Source of the DNA: Planococcus citri
Lineage: Eukaryota > Arthropoda > Insecta > Hemiptera > Pseudococcidae
DNA length: 64,000 nucleotides
Direction: 5' to 3'
Assembly (NCBI RefSeq): GCF_950023065.1
Contig: NC_088679.1
Location: forward strand, 47,926,001 to 47,990,000
The translations under genes and the position numbers were made by a program. Positions 14,755-27,532 of this stretch are shown here, piece after piece. The first letter of the stretch is position 1. The number at the start of each line of letters is the position of its first letter. The notes under the pieces were generated by a model. The model made no database searches. It saw nothing but the letters and a program-made list of their open reading frames with translations, and was not told the origin of the DNA.

Positions 14755-14825
14755 TTAACGGGGATTCGAACCAGCAACCCTATGTTCCTAACTACCTACG
14801 CTTAACGACATGGCCACGACGGAGA
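14755..14825 (-). repeat. tRNA-like segment, SINE head or tRNA pseudogene
   Basis: Read on the minus strand, the segment carries a match to the pol III B box (GGTTCGAATCC, complement of 14762-14772). About 30 bases upstream is an A-box-like word, TGGCCATGTCGTTAAG (complement of 14801-14816). The expected cloverleaf is imperfect and no clean acceptor stem or anticodon stem is seen, so it is more likely a tRNA-derived SINE fragment or decayed tRNA than a working tRNA gene. Confidence 0.4.
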
Positions 14826-15621
14826 TATTTGATTCAGGCCCTCCAAGTATTGATTGGTGTATCACTGTACAAGTTTGTAATGTGGCATTGATTGGATTGC
14901 AGTGTGTGAATCAGTGTTTCTCATTGCAAATTTTTTAAAGAAGAATGTTCATTATCAATCATTTATCTATAAATTGAATTTTCAGTTAGGTAGGTAGACC
15001 TACCTACTTAAAACCTCAATAAAAAATTGAAAAATATCCATCATAGTCCAGGAAAATTGGACAAAAAAAAGGGTCATTAGGAAACGTGAGGTAGAAAGCT
15101 TAAAATTGGTATACCGGTCCATTTTTATGTGCTGAACACGAATCCGATGAGTCCCCGCTCGTCCCTGGTGAGCGTTCTCCCCTATTGTGGATCTAAGCCC
15201 CCCAAACCAGTTTTTTGCAATTTTCTCCCCCGCATTGCATTTTAGCGAAAAATATGTGGTTAGATAAAAGAATCTACGTCAAATTTCCGATCTAGTTATA
15301 TATCAACTTTCCTTCCACCCCCAAGGGGGCCGGAGCTGGAACCATTCAAATGAGAGGGGTTGTCTAAAAAACACAAAAAAACTATCGGCGCATAGGAGGG
15401 GTGAAACGGCCCACCGAGAGCGTTCGGGTTGATACTAGCATGGAAAGTGGGTACCATAGAGAAGCTACCGCGTGAAAAATTTTAGATCCACACCACCTCC
15501 CCTTTTTGGGAACCCCCCTTTTTTGAAATTTCAATAACACTTTTCTCAGCTCCATTTCAGCCGATTTTGAAAATTTTTCTGGAAGGTATGTATATCCTTG
15601 GTAGGTATCTCCACAAAAATT

Positions 15622-16096
15622 TTCAACCCCATATTTACCACTCAAAATGGCTGTTTTTTTCATTTTTTTATGCCTGTTAACAATCAAGATTGCGAGGTAC
15701 AATTTTGGAAACACGTTTTTTGGATGTATTCTTGACCCTCAGACATCATATACTATATTCGAAATTTTTTCTTTGGTGCGCCGTGGTGAAAAACTTGGGA
15801 TAATGTATTGTAGGGGGATGGGGGGTGAAATGGGAATTTTGAGAAAAATGATTATCAATGAGTAGGGTATCGTTTTCATATGATTCAATACCGCTGAGCA
15901 CGAATATGACCTCAGATTTTCTGCTACACTCACCTACCCCTCTCCAGAGTCCCTCAGCCCCCCTCAATTTTCACGATTTTTGAAATAAAGTTGTATTGAT
16001 GACATTGGTTTTGTTGCTATGGGAAAATTACATAAGTGCATTGTTATTGTACATAAAATTTCTCGTAGAATGAGCTAGAGCACATGACTCCCCCCG
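15622..16096 (+). repeat. Left arm of long inverted repeat
   Basis: Pairs in inverted orientation with 16250-16732. The arms are about 475-483 bases, separated by about 150 bases, and agree closely by eye with scattered substitutions and small indels. Short open frames on both arms (such as those near 15647 and 16462) are mirror copies of one another and are explained by the repeat rather than by genes. Confidence 0.85.
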
Positions 16097-16249
16097 AGGG
16101 GGTGGACCCTTGATTTTTTTGCTACACAGAAAACGTTACAAATCTGTATGTGTACTGCACTGTATAGGTATACAGAGCATATGTGGCATAATAATATTCA
16201 TGATAACTGTAACTTGAGTACGTATGATAAAAAAAGTAAAGAATGTTAT

Positions 16250-16732
16250 GAGGGGGAGCCATGTGCTGTAGCTCATTCTACGAGAAATTTCATGTACAAT
16301 AACAATGAACTTATGTAATTTTCCCATAGCAATGAAACCAACATCTCAAAATAACTTTATTTCGAAAATCATGAAAATTGAGGTGGGCTGAGGGGCTCTG
16401 GAGAGGGGAAGGTGAGTGCAGCAGAAAATCCTAAGTCATATTCGTGCTCAGCGGTATTGAATCATATGAAAACGATACCCCACTCATTGATAATCATTTT
16501 TCTCAAAATTCCCATTTCACCCCCCATCCCCCTACAATACATTATTCCAAGTTTTTCACCACGGCGCACCAAAGAAAAAATTTCGAATATAATATATGAT
16601 GTCTGAGGGTCAAGAATACATCCAAAAAACGTGTTTCCAAAATTGTACCTCGCAATCTTGATTGTTAACAGGCATAAAAAAATGAAAAAAAAACGGCATT
16701 TTGAGTGGTAAATATGGGGGGAGGGGGTTGAA
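16250..16732 (-). repeat. Right arm of long inverted repeat
   Basis: Reverse complement of 15622-16096. A transcript through both arms would form a hairpin of about 470 base pairs. Confidence 0.85.
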
Positions 16733-16862
16733 CCCAACAATGTTTCATTAAAATTTCAAAAATCCAAGGGCAGGGGCATTTTATCTATTTTACTCTGGAA
16801 TACCCTTTGAAAACAAAGACTATAACCGTAATCATGTGATTGTGACGTCATGCGTCATGAGT

Positions 16863-17180
16863 AGGAAAGCTAGCAAAAATTCACTCGCAGATCGCTAGAA
16901 TTACACGAGCAAATCTAAGCATTTTCAAACTAGCTCAAGTGCGCGAGATGATCGCTTGCTTTACGCGAGCATAAAACGAGCAAATCTAACCATTTTTAAA
17001 GTAGCTGAAATGTGCTAGATGATCGCTAGCTTTTTGCGAGCATCTGAAACGCTAGCTTACAATCGCTAGTAAACTGCTTGATTTGCGTAAGGAAGGAAAT
17101 GTTGCTAGCTGGAAATCGCGAGAAATTCGCCAGATAAACGCGAGTCAGCGAGGTAAACGCGAGGTTCCGCTAGCAAAACG
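16863..17180. repeat. GCTAGC-rich subterminal cluster, right
   Basis: Dense GCTAG, CGCTAG, GCGAG and TAGC words mirror the left cluster at 14318-14586. The cluster lies just inside the inverted TTTTGTCAATTGGG word. Confidence 0.6.
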
Positions 17181-17935
17181 CTTACGATTTTGTCAATTGG
17201 GGAGTACCTATAACGAGTATCATTAAAAAATCTTGCTTTTTCACAAATTTGCTAAAATGTTTCACTTTTTTGCTAAAAATGGCTAAGAAGCTCTGTCTTT
17301 TACTTACTGAAATTACTGTCGAATGTCTCGTTTTTTGTCAAAAATAGCGCAAAGTCTCGCTTTTAGCCTAAATTGTCAAGAATTTGTTTACTTTTCTTTT
17401 GCTGAAATTGTCAAAAGTCTCATATTATGTATTGCCAAAAATCGCGAAAATTCTCAACTTTTGGCCCAAAATTGCTAAAAAAAAACAAAAACGTTTTTTT
17501 TTTTCAATCTAAAAGTTGCAAAATATTTATAGTTCATCTTTTTTGGTATAAATTGGGAAAAGGACTGTTTGGGCGGTAATTGCCAAAATGTCCTGCTTTT
17601 TGCTGAAATTAAACTAGTTTCTATCGAGTTTCATTTTTAAATTTTGATTAAAAACGATAAGTTACGTTTTTTTGGTGATTTTTTCTGCATTAAAATGTAA
17701 TTGCCCATGTTTTGTCACTTTTTGGGTAGTTTTTTGGTTACTTTTTTGAGCTTTCATAGGTAATTGAAGTCACTTTTTTCGGAAAAAAATGATTACGGCC
17801 TGGAATTTTGAAAAATTATTGATTAAATTTTTAAAATTTTGACATTAAGATTGAGCTTAGTGTAATTCATTTTTCAAGGGTCTGGAAAATTGGAGAAATG
17901 AAATTGGTCTGAAAAACCTGGAAAAGTTACCCTGA

Positions 17936-18846
17936 TATTGTAAAATTTGTAATGCCTTATGTCTCGTTCATTTGAAAAAATCGTAGTATGCAAAATCCCC
18001 TCCACCGTTTTAAAAAAACGACCCATGTTGTTTTCGCAGGCCTTCGCAGACAGAAAGTTCGTAAGTAGATATGATATTACTCAAAGGAAATCATAAAAGT
18101 ATTATTTTTCATTGAAAACAAATTTCCTAACAATATAACGAGGCGAGGCGTTCTAAAATAGAGATTTTCATCAATTGGTTTACATTTTGAATGAGACTTT
18201 TCATTACTACGTGGAAATAACTCACTCCTTCCTCACTACGCATACGTTCGTATAGCAGGCATACGAATATGGTTTTGAATAGCGTGTAAGTTATTATGTT
18301 TCATTAATAAGGGCATTTTCGTAATTGTTCCCGCTGTGCCGCACACTCATTAATGTTGCCACATAATAAGGGAAAATTTGTCATTTGTAATATCTAATAA
18401 TAAAATTGCGTATAACGTCTTTTACTTTTCGGAAGGGATGCCATTGTGCGAGTATAAATTATTATAAAACCGTCGTATAGCTCGTTAATAAAATGGATTC
18501 GCTCAGTGACGTATAGCCAATCCCTTTTTTTTGTGTGTGTTTCACATTATAACACAAAATCCGAGTGGTATAGGGTGTTTAAAAACTGGATTCGCGTTTT
18601 AAATTTTAAAATGGAGAAATTGATGATATTTTCTGGAAAATTGTTCAATTCTTTATTCGATAAATTTGAATGAAATAGATATGAAATTTTATCTTGGAAA
18701 ATTGAATGAGATGAATAATTAAAATCTCGTTTTGTTGAGGGATGGCCATGAAACGGAAAAATTGAGTTTTTGAAATTCTTGCCAATTTATGAATCTTTTA
18801 GTCAGTTTTAGTGGGTACCTAATTACCTATCTATAATGAAAATGTT
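17936..18846. other. AT-rich spacer, no gene seen
   Basis: No coding signal. The stretch separates the large foldback element from the small foldback element at 18847. Confidence 0.6.
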
Positions 18847-19115
18847 ATATGTGTACCGATATTTCGAAAGGGCCCATTCGGTCAGTGCCGAGAAGGGTGT
18901 AGATTTTATTTTTCAAAAATCAAAATAAACTTCCAGTGTTCTCCGGTGGATCCCAACAGTGTTTGAGTGTGAAGCTGTCCATGAAAGCTTCACGTTCGCG
19001 CGCCGTTTAGATCAATTGGAAAACTTTGGAAGATTGTACCGATTTTTGAAAAATAAAATCTACACCCTTCTCGGCACCGACCGAATGGGCCCTTTTGAAA
19101 TATCGGTACACATAT
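18847..19115. mobile_element. Short foldback element (MITE-like), about 270 bp
   Basis: Two inverted arms of about 75 bases (18847-18921 and 19041-19115) share ATATGTGTACCGAT and GGGCCCATTCGGTC, with only a few mismatches and a spacer of about 119 bases. No protein is encoded. No target-site duplication was recognised, so the superfamily is not assigned. Confidence 0.75.
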
Positions 19116-22100
19116 GTTCTCAACGAGTAATATGTATTCTTCTTTGAAAATTGGAGAAATTTTTATATGGATAAAATATCTGCCAGCTACCTTTTTGTAC
19201 CGGGTCCACTGTTTTCTTTCTGTTTGTTTCAATAAATGCTGATCTTTGAAGTATGTAACACCTAAAAACAAATCATTCATCCTCTCTTACATTTCTGTGT
19301 TTTCCTCAACTTGTCTTTCTTCAATTCGATCTATTAGGTATAAAGTGCAATTTATGTATCGAGTTCCAAAGTTTAAAATTTTTTTAAACTGATTTTTTCC
19401 ATTTTTTTTTGAAAAGATTTAAAAAAAACTGTCGGAATTTTTCTTAATTTTACTTGAAAAGTGTAATTACGAGATTCATTTTCATTGTTGACATTTGAAG
19501 CAATATTTCATATTATTTAATGTTATTCTTTATTTTTTTCTGGGACGAAAACAAAAAACAAAAAAAATATGTAGGTATCTTATATTTTGAATATGATTAT
19601 GAATACCTACTTCCGTACTTGAAAATCCAACGTTTGTTGGTGTACTACAGTGACGTCGTGATATGTGCAACCTCAATATGTGAAAAATCTTAATACTTAA
19701 GTAAAACAAGAACCCCCTCCCCTTCAACTTGAACCCTTCCCAAGTGAACCTACGAAGTTGAAATTCTCTATTTCTCGCCTGCGATTCGAACGTATATGCA
19801 ACACATTAGCGCTTTAGAACAACATTTTCTTAAAACAGTATTTACATGGATTGGTGGTGGACTTGGGCCACTGTTTTTGAGTGGAGATTGATTGGTGTTT
19901 TTAATATCAATGCCTACTTGTTATCACGTTTTCTATCATGTTTATTTCCTCGAAAGTCAAATTTTATGTGATGCAATGAGAATTTCCCGATTTTTGGTAC
20001 CTATTCAATTCATGAAAAAAAAAGTTCTCGCAACTGAGAGCGGTATCCCAACCTGAAACACATTTTTTGGATTGGACAAAGCTGGATGAAAAGAGCATGC
20101 AAAAGTCGAATGTATACTTTATTTTTGACACCCCCCCCCCTGATTTGAAACACCTCCCAAAATTTATATCAAAATTGCTATAAAATCTCGAGGAGATTAT
20201 TTTTTATATCGAAAAAGACTGTTGTGACGAAGAGAGAAGGGGGTCTATGTAAAGGGTCAGTGCATCTCTGTTGCAATTCATCAATTGAAATTAGAATTGC
20301 TTTGAACTTTTTTTAAATTCTAATTGAGACAGGTACCAGGTAGGCAGGTACCTGCATGATTTATTATCAATCCTTTGAAAAATTAACTTGTTGTTGTGTA
20401 ACTTCTGAGCGTTTTTTTATTTTTTTTATTTTTAGTTTTAGACAAATAATTAAACACTCGCGACTTTTATTTGGTCACAATTTTGCGGAAAGATTTAATC
20501 AATTATATTTATGCTCCTTTATGTACAATCAATATTTGCGTTCAACTTACATCAAAACAACCATAATACTTAATTTCCTATACTTAACGAAGCTATAACG
20601 AAAATCCATAGAGTCCAGAGTCGACAGGTAAAACCACAAATATGTATAGGTAGGTTTATATGTACGTAGAAAATGGGTATACGTATTACTCGTGCGTTAT
20701 AGCACACCTCGGGCATGTTGAAAATAAGTAATATCATAAATCACCTCACCCATTGCATCGTCATTGCACCCTTTCAATCGATTCGAGCTCATTATAACCG
20801 TCACCTGAACCATGTGCACGTTGAAATTGGCAAATCAAAACGCCACTTCTGTTAGAAGTAGGTATTGTGCTGAATATGAAAGGCGTCATTAACTTTTAGC
20901 CGCGTATACTACACGACGTAAACTAACGAACACCCTGTAATCTAAGGGAGCTTTTTGAAAAATAGGGAACGGTTCTCCCCATCTGCGTCACGTTTCGAAT
21001 TGAGATGAAGATGGCTGGCAAAGTTGTTCGTCGCTCCCTTCATCTTTCGCTGTGCGTGTCATTTGTTCACCATCTCCCTTGTAAAGTACCCAGGACCCCA
21101 CGGATATTGAAAATCTCTCTTGCACCCGCGGGATTTCGGTTATTGTGTAGAATCGTCAGCCATTATTATTAACGGTGCCGGATAAAATTGCAACACGACA
21201 CGATGGTATTGCTATCAGTAAAACGTATAGTTGATATAAGTGTACGTTGACGTCCCCCTTTTTTCATCGAGAATGAAAAAAGGCAGTGTTGCCTTTTCGA
21301 GTATTTAGCTCAATTTTGTTGATTTTTTACGTGTATTCATGAACTCGTTATTCTCAGATGTTTGCATTTTTTTTTCAGAGCATTCCAATTTATTGAAGCT
21401 GTTTTTTTGCAGAAAATGAAAATGAAGAAAAAAATTGGTAAGTGAAGTTTCTATTGATTGTTTCCTACTTGGAATGTATGTACCCATTCCTCAACTTGAG
21501 AAAATGCACTTTTTACTATCAGTTTCTCATTTGCTTGTTATTATTCATTTCATCAAGCAGTGGCTATTCATTTTACCTGTTGAAAAATTTCAATTTTTGG
21601 CGCCTAGTTCTAAGTAAAATATTTATTTGAATTGATACATTCAAATACGGACTATCGGTGTTTTAATTTTTAAATTAGATGTTTTTAAGAAACTCCAACT
21701 ATTTGTTAGTGATTTAAAAAATCGTATTTGGGCACACTTTAAAACTTTTTTTTTTTTTCAAAATACCACGTTGGCAATGTTAGCTATTGAAGACCTTAAC
21801 AATACAGTCAAACCCTTCAAAATAAGGAATGAGAGGCGTGGTTTCCTTTATGTTCGAACTACCAGTTCCGCTTCATGTAATTCGTGTTAACAGTTTTGCT
21901 ACGTAATGGAATTATTACTTTAAGAGGAAGTTCTTCTGCATAAACTACCTTTAAAAAAAGTATATAAAAGTGAAAAATAAAATTACGACGAACTTTCGTA
22001 AAATTTACGCAAGTATCTCGTTCAGTTCGTTATTAAATTTCATCGTTCGATCATGGAGAATTCTTTTTGAATTGGAAATTAGCAATTCAGACTGTTTCTG

Positions 22101-25100
22101 GTCATGTTTGCATGTACTTACTTTACTCGTATGCATTTTCCCTTTTTGGGAAAAGTGCGACTTGTTTGCATTGCATTTTATTCGCGATTGGGAATTCAAA
22201 CACGTACGAATACGAATAGCGGTAGAATAATGAATATTGTTTTGTAGATGTACTGTATAGTGGTGTAGGTACCTACCTAGTACCTACCCATCTATCTTTA
22301 TGTATTTTTTTTAGAAGTTTTGTTGTGGTATCGTGCCGTGGCGGTGTTTTCTTAAATGGATGCTGTGAAAAAATAGAAGTTTTTTATAATGGAAAGAAGT
22401 AAATCTTTCGGGAGATTCATCGTTCAAGTACTGTTGACATTTTTTTTTGCGTTTTTAAACATTTTATCGAAGGGAGGGGGGACTAACATAAAAGAAAGAA
22501 CGGTTACTATTGGAAGCAGAAGTACATACAAAGTTTTCTGGGTTTTGTAAATTTCTGAACTTTGAACTTGAAGTTTTACTGAAGTTTTAAAAAATTATGT
22601 TGATTTTCAAATCCAAATTTACAGATACAGAAGGAAACAAGAAGCCAAGTCGATAGAAATTCGCTCTGAAATTTCAAATTTTTTGTTTGTTCATCTCAAT
22701 TTTTTCATAAGATCCGCAAATGAAAAATTGAATGCTATCATTCCCTTTTCATCGACTTCGACAACTGGTAAGTATAAAGAAGCATTTTTACATTTCAACA
22801 AAATTGGAATTGAATAGGGTAAAATAACTCTCCGGATGTTTTTATTTCTGATCGAAATTAATTTGTTAATGTAAGTATGAAAACTGATGCATTTTCTATG
22901 CAGCATCAGAATTTTTCAACGGAAAAAATTTTAATTTCAGAATGCTTTAGGACTTTTATGGAAAATATATCAATTTGAATTTTCGATTTTATTTGAGTTC
23001 TTTTTGGAATTTTGATTTTTTTTCAAATTTAGTCATCTCTCAAATTCATACCTACATTTTTAAGTGAAAAATTTATACCTATTTTTCGTTATTCAGGGAG
23101 AAAAAGTGCTACTTTTGCTCCCGCTTCCGATTTTTGGAAGTAAATATACTGGTGTTTTTCTCCCTCATAACAAAAAATACGTATTATTCAATTTTTCCTT
23201 CAAAATAATAATGTTGAAGAAATATACCTAATCACTAATCTTTAAAATATTTTCACTTTTTCTCTTTGCACAAAATTTTGTTCTATATTCAAAGAAGTGA
23301 TTTTTTTTCGAATTCAAATATACAACATTTTTTTGTTAATCCTCAAAAGTTTTCAAAAAGTTCTTATTTTTACTTTTTTTTTTTTTTTAATAAGAAATTC
23401 CAAAATAAAATGTGGTTGAAATTGAAAATCTTATGCGTTAAAAATTTCACCTCATTTTATTCTAATATAATTCTGTTGCAATGTAAACATTTTTCCATGT
23501 GAGCTGTCGAAAATTTTGAAATAAGGGATTGAAATTTTGTGTTTTGGAGTATTAAATTTTTCTTTTGCGTATCTCATAAAAAAATTAAAAGAAACAATCG
23601 AAAAAATTTTCAGCTGATGAAATTTTACAGCTAATTTCTATCATCTTGACTTTTTCTTTCCGTCTACATCTGCATAAATTTGGCTTTGGAAATCAACATA
23701 ATCTTTTGAAAAAAATTGAGGAAAATCTTCAATTTGTAATCACTGAAATTCTTGAAATTTATCGGTTGAATTTCTCCCAGGTAATAAATGGTTAACGTCT
23801 CAATAGTAATTTGGTGATTGAATGTTGAAAAGTTTCTATGTAGGGACCAATATTAGACAGCCCAAAGAGAGAAATTAAACCTTGATGAGAAGTGCAATTA
23901 TTATTGTGAAAATTGAAAACTCATTTTTTTTTCGATGACTGATCCTTTCTCAAAAAAAAAGAGAAAATTATAACTGATAAGATACTTAAACTAACTAAAC
24001 ATCGAATCCCTTTGAAATGAATTAGGTAGAGGTAGAGGTAGGTACCTGGACGGTAAGTTGCATAAAATTCCATCAGCTGAAAAAGTTTTAAAAATCAAAA
24101 ATTTCAGAAGAGTAAAATGAAACAAAAAATAGGTTATCTAAAATAATTTGTTTTAAAAATTGTCTTATCGAAACGCGACGACAATAAAATCTGTGCGATG
24201 ACGTATCTAAGAGTTTTTCACTCTATGAAAAAGCTGTGGCATCAGGTAGAATGTTTGTATTTCAACTTGAAATATTTTTTTATTCTTCAAGTCCGATTCT
24301 TAAGGGGGAAAAAAATGAATAACATTTTATTCTGATTCTGAACTTATACGGTAAGTAGGTATTGAAAATCTGATGGAGTGTTCAACTATTAGAAAAACTG
24401 AAAAACTGAAGAAAGTCAGGGAAATGTCAGTGAATTTTGTCGATAAACTTACCTATATATACATGGGGCTGATCATTTTGTATAGTAATTAAAATGAATT
24501 TTATGCCATTTCTGGTAAAAATTTTCTATTTTGTTTTTTAAAACTTTAAATAAGTTTTAAAATTAGTTGCAATTTTTGTAAAAATTTTTCTAAAATTTGG
24601 CCTGAAAAAGAGAAAAACTGAGAAAATTTTTTTCTCAAAAATTTTGGAACGAAGAATTTTTTACTGCTCTCAATTGATAAATTTCAAATTTTTCATCATT
24701 CATTTTTCATACATGCAATTAAGAATAATTGTTCTAGAATCCTAAAAAATGGGGGGAAAAATTCCAAGTCATTCAAAATTTTAATGAAGATGTCTGAGAA
24801 ATTGGGTACACAATTTCTAAATTGAAATTGAAGAATGACTGAAAACTTCACTCGATATGAAGAGAATGAAAATCAGTGAATTGAAAACAACTTTGGTAAT
24901 TTTGTTAGATAGACCCTGTCTGTTGTTTTCCCATTGAGGAAAATGACCTCGCGACTTGACTGCAATCGAAGCTTCACAACAATGTTGTGATAGTTTTAAA
25001 ATTCCATCACGAGAACTATGTTTAAAATTGGAAAGGTTAAGCTTAAGCAGCATTTCATTATAAATATTTAGGTATACCTTTACCTACCTACATTTTAAAG

Positions 25101-27297
25101 TTTCCATTGTGGCTCATATTCCAGCATAATATTACACGTTTTATGTACACATGTAATTTATCAGATAATTTTTCACTGTTGAAATCAAAGTTCAAAAATG
25201 GCAGCTTATTTACAAAATATTTATATTTCCCAATATCCGTAGAACGGCTTTGTCGCACTATCAGTAACCATTGGTGGCGTTTGTGGTTCAAGTACACCCG
25301 TCAAAAGAATATTCGTCAAGCTTCCCTCAATTCCTATCCCGGTAATGGTGTACATGAGTACACTATAGGGTAAACGCGTACAGAATATTGTAAGCCTATA
25401 CGCAGCGCCGGAACGAAGTACGTACGTAACTTATCTCAAAATCAAATGAAGCGAAACGAACTAAAAAGTGAATTGGGTAAAGGGACGGTGACGAGAAGTC
25501 GAGCGATTTTACAGTCGAAATTACGGGGAGGTGTGTCAAGTACGGACTTTACGTCAATCATATTAAGTTAACTATCGTCGGGGGGTATTGAAACGAATAC
25601 AACCGAGAATATATATAAGGGTTGCTTTCGTTCTTGGTAATTGTAATGGCGTCGACTTGTTCCGCTACTAATATACCTTCTGTTGCTAACAGATTATAAA
25701 CGCATTGGAATTGAAGTGGAGTGCCCATTGAACGCGTTTTCATTAATGCGGCCGAATTGTAACTACTATTTTGTGCCTCTTTCGAGGGTCTGCAGCCCTT
25801 ATACACTTGACTTGTGCACGTTTACTCGCACAAGGGGGTTCTCGAGAAATTTTCATCTTAGCGCCGAACTGTTATCGATAGTAATCTGCGCAAAACAATT
25901 CGTGTGTAATTTTAATTTAACATCGAGAAATGAAAAATTTCATCTAGGTATAAATAAAAATATGGCAGGCCTTGGGTACCTTACCTAGTAGGTTAGATGG
26001 TCTGTAGTATATAGGTACTAGGCTTGGATGTAATGCTGCCTCGTCATATAATGCGACCGAAGTATTGTTTATTTTGGGGAGTGTCGCCCTTCTGTAATAA
26101 GAATGATTCAACGGGGATGAGAACCATTTTGTTTTTATCGAAGTCTACAAAACTCGATACTTACATTCGTTTACCGTGACCTGTAATGAGATGAGCGAAT
26201 TTTTTTTTTATAAAATTGAACTCATGAAAGAAGTATCTAATACGACTGATGGAGAAAACAACGTCAGATATCTTGAACCAAATTCATTGCCAATTTTTTC
26301 CTTTGAAAGATCTTGCTTGCATCATTCAATTCACTCTTTCCTAAAAATGTCATGAAAATGTCCAAATAAAAGCTACGGGAAGACGGAGGAATTTGTAAGT
26401 AAACTGCTTCGACTGTGTTTGGAAATCACTGAATGATCGTTTTCACCCTCAAAATTTACGAGAAAACTCATTTTTTATTTTGAAAAAATGTTGTAAGTAA
26501 TCATATTTCTGCTCAAACAAAATAAGGGCAAACTTTTCCAGAAAATCGTAATTGAAAATTTGAAAAACTAAAATTTAAAAAAATGAAAAATCCTAATTTT
26601 GGTGTAAAATTTGTTTCTTGGACTTTGATGTTCTGAAAAAAAAATCCAGAGAGTCATTTCTATGCAAACTGAAGAATAATAACTCCGTAAGTTGAGGTAA
26701 AAATTATTTCATGTGCGGCAATAGACAGTCTTCTACTTCGATCTAACTGAAATTTAGCTCTTCAAAAAAACATCACCCATACTTTGAAACCAAATTTTAA
26801 GCTACTGTAATACGTTTAACTTCAGTTTTTCAATTTTTGTCGAATTTTTTAAAGTTGCAGAAATAGGACTCTATTTGATATCTTAAGATAAAAATCTGGA
26901 AATCGGTTATCTAATGTCCTGCGATTCCTCGAATTAATTCCGATCAGTTTCGAATCGATCTGGAGCCATCAGCGGATCTTCAGATTTTTGACTCACCTCT
27001 CAACCGTGCTTAAAATGATCCAGTTACATATCATACTGACTACTGAGGAACTTATAACAAGCTATTGATGTTGATTATAAACCTAGCGTTCAAGGTTGTA
27101 TAGAGATGGAAGGGCGAAGAGGGGATTGATTTCATTATCGTGCTTCGATTTCTAGGAGACCTCGAAAAATAAAGAATCTGGCTGAATAGTGAATTATCAA
27201 CGGAAAAAATGTTGAAGTTCTGAAATTAATTCAAACATTTCGATTTTTACTCATTAAAAAAAATCATGACTTGGTTATTGGCTCTGGATGACTCTAA
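19116..27297. other. Gene-poor AT-rich region
   Basis: No gene can be supported. A degenerate B-box word (GTTCGAATCG, minus strand, about 19781-19791) hints at another tRNA-derived fragment. Stretches at about 20,700-21,200 and 25,380-25,900 are less AT-rich and look more complex than their surroundings. They could be regulatory elements or untranslated exons, but no open frame with splice context was found. Confidence 0.55.
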
Positions 27298-27532
27298 GGC
27301 TGCGGACACGACATGAGCGTTGAGCGTTAGCGAGAGCGTTGGCGAAAAATTAAAAAACGTAATCTTAACGTTAGACGGTTTTGACAAGAATATTTCTGAG
27401 CGATGACACTCAGCGCTCAGAAATATCAAACAATTTTGATATTTGAGTGACAACAAGAGCGTCAAACGAGTTTTGAAAATTTGAAAACGCTCACGCTGAC
27501 GCTCAACGCTCATGTCATGTCCGTACCCTTAA
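27296..27532. mobile_element. MITE with inverted termini and TA target duplication (Tc1/mariner-like)
   Basis: The left terminus AGGCTGCGGACACGACATG and the right terminus, whose complement reads AGGGTACGGACATGACATG, are inverted repeats continuing through GAGCGTTGAGCGT. Both ends are flanked by TA (27296-27297 and 27531-27532), the duplication typical of Tc1/mariner elements. The element itself is about 230 bases with no coding capacity. Confidence 0.7.

Larger units (their letters stand above)
14035..17935. mobile_element. Large mirror-symmetric (foldback) DNA element, about 3.9 kb, no transposase seen
   Basis: The outer ends are inverted: the left begins CAGGGT near 14035 and the right ends ACCCTG near 17934. 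Moving inward from each end there are AAAACCTGG-type words, then an inverted 14-base word (CCCAATTGACAAAA at about 14296; its complement at about 17188-17202), then a cluster of GCTAGC/GCTAG words (about 14318-14586 and 16863-17180), then two long inverted arms (15622-16096 and 16250-16732). The order on the right is the mirror of that on the left, which argues for one element rather than scattered repeats. The left half is longer, and a tRNA-like segment at 14755-14825 may be a later insertion. No transposase frame is visible, so it would be non-autonomous. I could not find a clear target-site duplication, so the exact ends and superfamily (hAT-like or foldback type) are uncertain. Confidence 0.55.

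Noticed and set aside
15382..16740. Several 60-110-aa open frames on both strands
   Set aside because: They lie in or next to the long inverted repeat, are mirror copies of each other or are low-complexity, and lack splice context or a recognisable family.
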